NCBI RefSeq assembly: GCF_963678975.1
Contig: NC_089285.1
Coordinates: 4,202,694-4,266,693 of the forward strand
Reading direction: 5' to 3'
Length of the DNA: 64,000 nucleotides
DNA from: Dysidea avara
Lineage: Eukaryota > Porifera > Demospongiae > Dictyoceratida > Dysideidae
A program made the position numbers and the translations under genes. Position 1 is the first letter of the stretch; the number at the start of each line of letters is the position of its first letter. The notes beneath the pieces are model-generated. The model saw only the letters and a program-made list of their open reading frames with translations. It searched no databases and was not told where the DNA came from. Positions 34,757 to 64,000 of the stretch are shown one piece after another.

Positions 34757-36225
34757 TGGACTAGGTGAGGTATGCTATAGTGAAACATGTAGCATTATGT
34801 CACTGTCATATAGCAATACATTGTTAACCACACACACACACGCACATGCACACGCACATGCACACACATTACTATTAGAGCAATCAATATATTAATTTCT
34901 TTACACCAAAGCAAAACTTGATTGATTGTTTTCCACATTACTTTTCCCCAGGTAAGTAGAATCCTAGGAAACATGGGAACAGGAAGGGAATGGAAAGTGG
35001 AATGAGTGAACAACCATGTCAGATAAAGGTCATCATGTCAATATACATGATGGATTTCACAGCGCAATGCCCCGTTGCAGCATTGCTGGGTCCTTTTGCT
35101 GAAATGATAGCAACTTTTCAATACACCTCCGAATGTGACATCATCCATTCTATGTATGCCTACTGTGGATCGTATTTCCATCCCAGGGATCATTGGACCA
35201 GACCCCTTTTCTCCGTACCCAATGACAAAGCAAAAGAACCAGTCTAGTCACATGAGACTAATCTACATATACCCCCTCCCCCCCTTGAAAACCAGTATTC
35301 AACCAGTATGTTTACAGTGTATTATAATGCCAGCATATAGATTTGGGAAGTTGTATATACCTGCAGTCTAACAATAAAAATCACATTATGAGGCATGTGA
35401 CAGCTACTGTATATTTGTCAAACTGGAGTGGATCCAATGAGGAGGCTAACAGTCATGGAGTGTTCTTAAGGTGCCACTCCAGTCTAACAAGCATACTTCT
35501 TACCAGAAGCTGCAGGTGCAATTTCTTAGCCTCTATAATTAGATAACTAGAAAACTTGGGAAGTAGCTAACTGACAGCTAGGCCTGCATGCATCAAATAT
35601 GCTACCATAATAAAAGCATGATGGACTGGAGTAATATGCTAACTGGAAATTTGGAGCTTAATTCCATAAAAATAGATCTATACTCCCTTATAGAGCAGTC
35701 AGTGGAAACTGCAAATAAAACACTCAAATGCAACTCCTTATGTTGACACTCTCTACTAGAACAGACACTGTGTAGTGAAATACTCGTAGTTCGTCAATTA
35801 AATTCCCAGGCTCCCAATGCAGGTCTCTGGTAGGATATCAACAAAACACTCTTGACTGTTCTATTAGAGTTTTTAATCAAGCATTAATTATTAGAGCGTT
35901 TCAATCATTTCAGCAGAAAACTGCATAAAACATGCTCCATCGGTCATTCGGGCCCATCAGTCTCACTTCTGTTCCCATTTCCAAGAATTCTCCACTTACC
36001 GTTTTTTACCCTGCTGCCTTAAATTTCATTGGTGCTGCTATTAATCACTTGTGCATACATCTATACATTTTTTTGCGTGTAAGAAAACAACTATATTCTT
36101 TTAAACATCTCTTGGTGTTTGGTTTTAGGCCACTCCAAGTAAATTCTATGTTTCACGTCTGGTCCTGGACTCAGGCACATCTGCATGCGGGCGGGCAGTT
36201 CATTTCCATTATTTCATTATAAGAT
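34757..36225. other. Region upstream of the PARP14-like gene
   Basis: A short CA-rich microsatellite lies at 34829-34868. Two cassette-like sites (ACTCCCTTATAGAGCAGTCA at 35682-35701 and GACTGTTCTATTAGAGTTTT at 35853-35872) lie here. The PARP promoter and any 5' exon should be in this stretch, but no core promoter element is convincing. Short open frames near 34990-35550 are not supported. Confidence 0.45.
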
Positions 36226-36521
36226 TCATAGGCGGTGGAGACGGGAAGGCCAGGAGGGCCATGGCCCCCCACACATTTATGGGACACTGTTTGCAAGAAA
36301 AGATCAAGATACTCTAATAGAACAATCAGGATCTGGATACTCTAATAGAGCAGTCACAGTATTCAGAGAAGCAGCGTAGCAAGCTACTTACGGTACGTAT
36401 GTGTAGTTATAAATAAGGAGATATAATTGGTGGAGAGCAGCAATTGTCAGCAGGCTGTGACCTTTTTTTTTGGTCTTCAAGTTACAGCTGGCCTGGCCCC
36501 CTCACTCTTTGCACCGCCCCT
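36226..36521. mobile_element. Second MITE carrying the CTCTAATAGAG cassette
   Basis: It starts near ATAGGCGGTGGAGACGGG and ends GCACCGCCCCTG. It carries two cassettes (36302-36327 and 36331-36357), then GCAGCGTAGCAAGCTACTTA and TTGTCAGCAGGCTGTGACC. Blocks and order match 3575-3966. The left end is diverged, so the boundary is approximate. Confidence 0.68.
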
Positions 36522-37142
36522 GATAAGATTAGCAGCTTCAAAGCTGCACAAAAGCATGCTTAAGCTTGTTCCTTCCTTTTAAGTTGCAAAAATAACAAAA
36601 ATGTGCATTTATGCCGAGTTGATAGCACTGCTGACACTGTTACAAGATGGCTTTTACTGAGCCTGTGAGTATGCAAGAATAACTGAAAAATAATGAAAGA
36701 ATATGGAATAATGGAATATTTAGAGCTGACAATAACCAGATGCGGGCGGTGGACAGGAAACAGAGAATTTATTTGGAGGGAGAGGACGTTGACAGGAGCT
36801 GGATAAGATATTGCTCTCTTCTGCTATCTTTCTATTCAACAAAGTAAGTTAGCTTTTAGAAGACTTTAGGTAACTATGAAAGCATTAAAAAGACCGTGAT
36901 ATTTTGAGCTATCCATATGCATGTAACCTTGCATGACATTTCAGTGCTACAGCTAGCTAGAGACTTAAGTGTATGTATGTGGTTATTTTGTCAATCATCT
37001 AGATATTTAAATAGCCAAATAAGGTAATGCACGTATAGTGGATGTGGCTACAAATGAAGAACAGACTCTAATTAATCATTCATAACTTTCCAAAAACACG
37101 AAGTGCTATATAACTTAATCGGCCACTACGCATGGTTGTAAA
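36522..37142. other. Gene-free interval
   Basis: No exon or paired termini found. Confidence 0.4.
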
Positions 37143-38665
37143 TAGTGTTGTTCCAGTTCTCAGTACTGGAACTAAAAGTAATTCCAGTACCAGAAATATT
37201 ATTTTAGTTCCAGTTCTAGAACAATACTTTTACCTTTTTCAATACTGGAACTGAAACTAGAAAAATAATTTATTTTCCTAAATACTGGAACTAGAACTGG
37301 AACTAAAAAGAAATTTATCAATTACTGGAACTAATACTGGAACTGAAATTGGTCATAATCATTTTAGTTATTATCAATAAAAATAGTAAATACGATGCTC
37401 ATTACACAACTACAGTTAATGTGCTGATAAAAGCAACAACTGATAAGTATTCAGTAGAATGATGCAAAAGGGTATATAGCTAGAAGCACTGGGCAGAACT
37501 GGAGGACTGGACAACTGGACTCATGCCTTATATATATAAATATTCAGGCTTGAAGAAACCATTGTTAATTCTTCCTTGTTTCTGAGGACAATTTTGGCTT
37601 TTAATTTCCATGCTTTTAAGACATTGAACATATTGAACTTAGCTACTGCTATAAAAGAAATGATAGTTACACATGTGCAAATGAACCTATCAACTTTGCC
37701 CACCTGCATTGCTTGTTCAAATAACAACTTATGTTAATGCTTTGAGCAGGAATTGTTTGCTAGTCAATCTTGAAACACGTGCAAAATAGCTATTAAAAAT
37801 TGAAGTATTAAATACTTCCATTTACAGTTAAACTCTTAGCTCTGTGTGTGTGCGTATGCATCCACCATTCTTCTTGTTCTTAACATTTAATATATAGTAC
37901 TGACGATCGACATGTATCCTCTAACACAAACTATGGGAATTCGAGTAAGTAAAATTAAGTAGCTGTAGTGTATCTGTCGATCTTGCTTTTCCATATAAGT
38001 TGACAGGTCCACCTACATGTATAGTCTAAATTTAGTGCTGATGTGGAAAAATACTATAGTTACAACCAGTTTCCTAAATACTTGCAATAAAAAGAAACTT
38101 GTCCAGCCCATGGTCTATCCACTAGTCCAGTCCATGGCTTGTCCACCGGTCCAGTCGATGTGGTCTGTCCACTGGTCTAGTCCATGATCCAGTCCGGTGA
38201 TTATATACACCCAATGCAACAATGATTCAGAAGCGAAGCTCACTACCTAGGTGTTTCTGTCATTCCAAAATGTACTAGTTTAATGTTTGATAATTAACTT
38301 CAAATCATCCCTCATAATAAAAGCCTAGGAGCATCAATGCTTTGCATGTAGTTTAGTTTTGTATTAGTTGCTCTGCCTAGATACATAACACGTTCAAATC
38401 AAAACCCATACTTTAGCACACACTGTACATTGTTTTAGAAATGGAGCACTAAACTAATTATGCAGAACTTAAAACAGAATTGTAATCTTAAAGGTTGTAG
38501 TTCTAGAACTAGAACTGGAACTGCAATTCTAAAGGTTATGGTTCCAGAACTGGAACTGTAATTCTAACAGTTATAGTTCTAGAACTGGAACCAAAACTGT
38601 AATTCCAAAAGTTTATGATACTGGAACCGGAACTGAAACAACAAGCTGGTACTAGAACAACACTA
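37143..38665. mobile_element. hAT-type element with TAGTGTTGTTC ends and perfect 8-bp target duplication
   Basis: It begins TAGTGTTGTTCCAGTTC and ends GAACAACACTA. The perfect 8-bp duplication GTTGTAAA is at 37135-37142 and 38666-38673. Both sub-terminal regions are filled with CTGGAACTGGAACT-type short repeats in inverted orientation. A second element (37470-38212) seems to sit inside it. No transposase frame is visible, so it is non-autonomous. Confidence 0.9.
37470..38212. mobile_element. Nested element related to the ACTGGACTGGAC long-TIR family
   Basis: The left end GGGTATATAGCTAG is followed by GGAGGACTGGACAACTGGAC. The right end, read inverted, is GGGTGTATATAATCACCGG, followed by CCAGTCCATGG repeats. 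These match the ends of the element at 21151-21960. The flanks share ATGCAA but no clean duplication. It lies inside the TAGTGTTGTTC element, so it inserted later. Confidence 0.5.
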
Positions 38666-38673
38666 GTTGTAAA

Positions 38674-39089
38674 CAAAGCGCTGCAATTTTAAAAGTGTTT
38701 ATGCTATGGATACGCAATCAACGTCATTATACTTGTGATGTAATAAGGATTAAAATGATACCTAGGGATTTACCCTACAACAAAAGAATGAGGACCAAAA
38801 CATGCCGTGAAAATAAATTCTAGTTTATAATAACGCAAATCCTTTACGTACCTTTAGAAATGATCCATAACTCATTGCCAGTTGATCCTATTCTCTCCAA
38901 ATAACTGCTAGCCGATTCGTTATTCAACGGCAAGTAAGACCATATATAGATCACGTGATTATAATGCTAATAAACAAGGCGGACAAAACGTGGTATGTGA
39001 CATTGCGATAAAACCAGTTGTTAATTTAATTAATTATATGTAATGTACAGGACTCGACAAGCGAGTGTAAACGTACATAAAGGTGTAGT
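38674..39089. other. Gene-free interval
   Basis: AT-rich, nothing recognised apart from proximity to the LINE fragment that follows. Confidence 0.4.
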
Positions 39090-39560
39090 GCAGGTGTGTG
39101 CAAATATTATTAACAGTTAATTAGATCTTTAAAGTTTTGTAATGTTGTACAATTACTTATAGTATCTGGTAATTTATTCCACAATTTAATTGCATTGGGG
39201 TAGAAGGAATATTTAAACGAATTAACTCTGGTAAATGGTTACTTGAATCTATTTGAATGTCCTCGGGTGGGTAAATTTTTCTTGATAAGCGAGTTCCCTG
39301 TTTCAATTTCAACAAGATTATTAACAATTTTGTAGATCATTATCAGTCTCAGGTTTTCCCTTCTAAGTGTTGTCCAGTGCATCCTATTTAACATGTTAGT
39401 GACACTAGAGTACATTGAGTAATCATTACATACAAATCTTGCTGCTTTCCTTTGTACTCTTTAGGTTGTTCTTCATCGCTTTACAACAAGTAAGCCTCTG
39501 TTGTTACAGTGGTTATAGCCTTCCTCTAGTAGCTTAACGAATAAGCTTTCTTTTGACATC
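39090..39560 (-). pseudogene. LINE 3' fragment (reverse transcriptase C-terminal region)
   Basis: On the minus strand the frame reads KRVQRKAARFVCNDY, then SSVTNMLNRMHWTTLRREN, IMIYKIVNN, and after a stop SFYPNAIKLWNKLP and FKDLINC. These are the standard blocks at the C-terminus of Jockey/CR1-like LINE ORF2 proteins. A stop replaces a residue after RGHSNRFK, and the 5' side is lost by frameshift and truncation. The family seems different from the copy at 858-1985. Confidence 0.88.
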
Positions 39561-39979
39561 TAGTAATGAAAGAGGTCACCTTATTATTATCAGCTCATCG
39601 AGTCCGAGGACTCGATGAGCTCCTGTTATTATCATATATAGTCTGTTATTATTATTATTAAACGGGAAATATAAGAAACGCATAAGCTTGTAAGGTTCTG
39701 ATCTAGCTATATCCAAAATAGATAGCTCAAAATATCCTACGAGTTATAAAAAATATTCTACCTTGGAGCAGCAGAGGTCACCATGGAGGTCACTTACGAC
39801 TCCCTTGCTGTCATGTGAACTGTGACAAGACATTATTGTGATGTGTGTCACTTTTACCTTTCTTGATCCTCTTCCTGCCATCCAGCCGATGCATCTAGCA
39901 AGGAATTCCACTCAAGGAAGAAAACTTGACTCGTTATACTCCACCCACTTTGCTCACGTGCCAGGCGGTGGGCAGTTTA
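39561..39979. other. Interval with a perfect hairpin
   Basis: At 39590-39621 the sequence AGCTCATCGAGTCC pairs exactly with GGACTCGATGAGCT around GA. It is not a hammerhead ribozyme core. ATT-repeat microsatellite at 39642-39660. No exon seen. Confidence 0.6.
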
Positions 39980-39988
39980 CTCCCATGT

Positions 39989-40059
39989 TAGTCTCGTGCC
40001 CAGACCCCACCCACTGCGTTCCTATTCAACGCACTGGGTGGGGTCTGGGCACGAGACTA
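39989..40059. mobile_element. 71-bp hairpin MITE with perfect 9-bp target duplication
   Basis: Inverted arms of about 32 bp start TAGTCTCGTGCCCAGACC and differ at one position; the loop is CCTATTC. The 9-bp CTCCCATGT flanks both sides exactly (39980-39988 and 40060-40068). A 9-bp duplication is typical of Mutator-like transposases, so that is the likely source of mobilisation. No coding capacity. Confidence 0.92.
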
Positions 40060-40130
40060 CTCCCATGTGTGTGCAGTCAGTTAGTTAATGTAGTTTAAGA
40101 GTTAATGCAGTTAGAGCTTCTGTATATGCA

Positions 40131-40596
40131 CAGGGGCGGATCCAGGACCTGGCAGGGGGAGGGGCACAAACAGGCAAGTTGTAGGTGGTTAGGGAGAGCC
40201 AGATCCTCTTGCTAGTTGCTGCATTTTTGAAGCAGCAAATAATACACCTCTTAGTAGTATCTCACTGCTGATTTTTGTCATTTTGGCCTTTGCAGATGGC
40301 TGTGAAGTCTTTAAAGCAGTTTAAAAGGCTCTGAATGTCGTAAACAACAGCAACACAATAATTATTTTAGGGGCGCTTAGTGCGTACGAAGGTGCTGGAT
40401 GACAGTTTCATAACTAGGTTGACTTCAGTTTCAGGTGAATTCGTAATAAATGCTAGTAAAATGTGCATATTTTCGTGAGTTTTATAAGCTGATCTTGCCC
40501 TGGCATGAAGTTTAGTATTTTAATCAGAAGTATGGCTCCTCCACTGTGTGACAAGGTGGGGGGGGGAGCATTTGCCCCATCCTGGATCCGCCATTG
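40131..40596. mobile_element. MITE with CAGGGGCGGATCCAGG ends
   Basis: The left end CAGGGGCGGATCCAGG and the right end CCTGGATCCGCCATTG are inverted. G-rich and C-rich sub-terminal blocks (GGGGGAGGGGCAC and GGGGGGGGAGCATTTGCC) follow. ATGCA flanks both sides (40126-40130 and 40597-40601), shorter than the 8 bp expected for hAT. No transposase inside. Confidence 0.82.
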
Positions 40597-40990
40597 ATGC
40601 AGTCAGTAACCCAGGATATTTCAATTATCTGTTCAGTCTGCTCACTATTTAAGATTTATAATCCACAGTGGCTTACTACACTTATCCCAGCTTTCCGCAT
40701 GGTTTGGATACAAATATTTTGTTTACACTTAAAGTATCCCCAGTAAGCAGCCTAGGTCAGAAGTGACACAAACGTTATACCAAACAGGGCATATAGTTTT
40801 GTAGTAGTAGATGTTATATTATTATGAAGAGAATGATCCAACTAAATTCTTAATAAATTCTTAAAAAGAGATAATAAATTACATAAAATTACAATAATAA
40901 ACTGTATATTTACAATTCTGCATATGAAATATACTTACAATGAAATCAAAAATTACAATTAATTAAAAACAGTGATGCACTACCCAGTGA
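40597..40990. other. Probable 3' flank of the strawberry-notch gene
   Basis: AT-rich non-coding sequence immediately downstream of the minus-strand stop at 40991. It likely includes the 3' untranslated region; no unambiguous polyadenylation signal was chosen. Confidence 0.4.

Positions 40991-64000
<23,010 letters not shown>

Noticed and set aside
34990-35546. Overlapping plus-strand frames upstream of the PARP gene
   Set aside because: Short, overlapping in different frames, without domain or splice evidence.
39590-39621. AGCTCATCGAGTCC hairpin as a hammerhead ribozyme
   Set aside because: The CTGATGA and GAAA core motifs are absent; it is a simple palindrome.

Overview
The window is eukaryotic nuclear DNA from an animal. 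It holds spliced genes with GT-AG introns for conserved metazoan families: a strawberry-notch (SBNO) homologue, a PARP14-type ADP-ribosyltransferase and a Brambleberry/KAR5/GEX1 nuclear-fusion protein. These sit in AT-rich DNA dense with non-autonomous DNA transposons, LINE and SINE remnants, foldbacks and satellite arrays. No bacterial operons, CRISPR arrays or phage genes are visible. The style (short introns mixed with repeat-filled ones, many small MITE families, divergent proteins) suits an early-branching marine invertebrate such as a sponge. That placement is inference; the sequence does not prove it.

Layout. 1-11.9 kb is repeats: a foldback, a decayed LINE, hAT-like MITEs, a SINE and microsatellites. 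11.9-13.1 kb holds a one-exon Brambleberry-like gene on the minus strand, interrupted by one in-frame TGA. 13.1-23.8 kb is gene-poor: possible exons of a decayed coiled-coil gene, a hAT-type element with a perfect 8-bp target duplication, a 31-bp satellite beside a long palindrome, a 492-bp (TG)n tract and a long-TIR element. 23.8-34.75 kb is a five-exon PARP14-like gene (minus strand, 1916 codons); all phases join and the introns hold repeats. 34.8-41 kb has further transposons, including a nested pair and a 71-bp hairpin with a perfect 9-bp target duplication.

40,991 to beyond 64,000 is an SBNO homologue on the minus strand: 27 exons in the window, about 1,230 codons, with phases closing exactly to the stop. 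Its 3' introns are inflated by transposons. One carries a 2.25-kb higher-order 31-bp satellite attached to a long palindrome, the mirror-orientation partner of the array near 18 kb. Another carries an ISL2EU-type DNA transposon (49,554-53,406) with 72-bp TIRs, a SWIM/YqaJ-nuclease/PHD protein and a THAP plus DDE transposase, now broken by frameshifts.

The genes do not form one pathway. SBNO is a nuclear helicase-like transcription regulator, the PARP is a likely immune or stress mono-ADP-ribosyltransferase, and Brambleberry acts in nuclear envelope fusion. The most unusual signals are the composite palindrome-satellite element, the short CTCTAATAGAG cassette recurring inside unrelated repeats, and the in-frame TGA in the Brambleberry gene.
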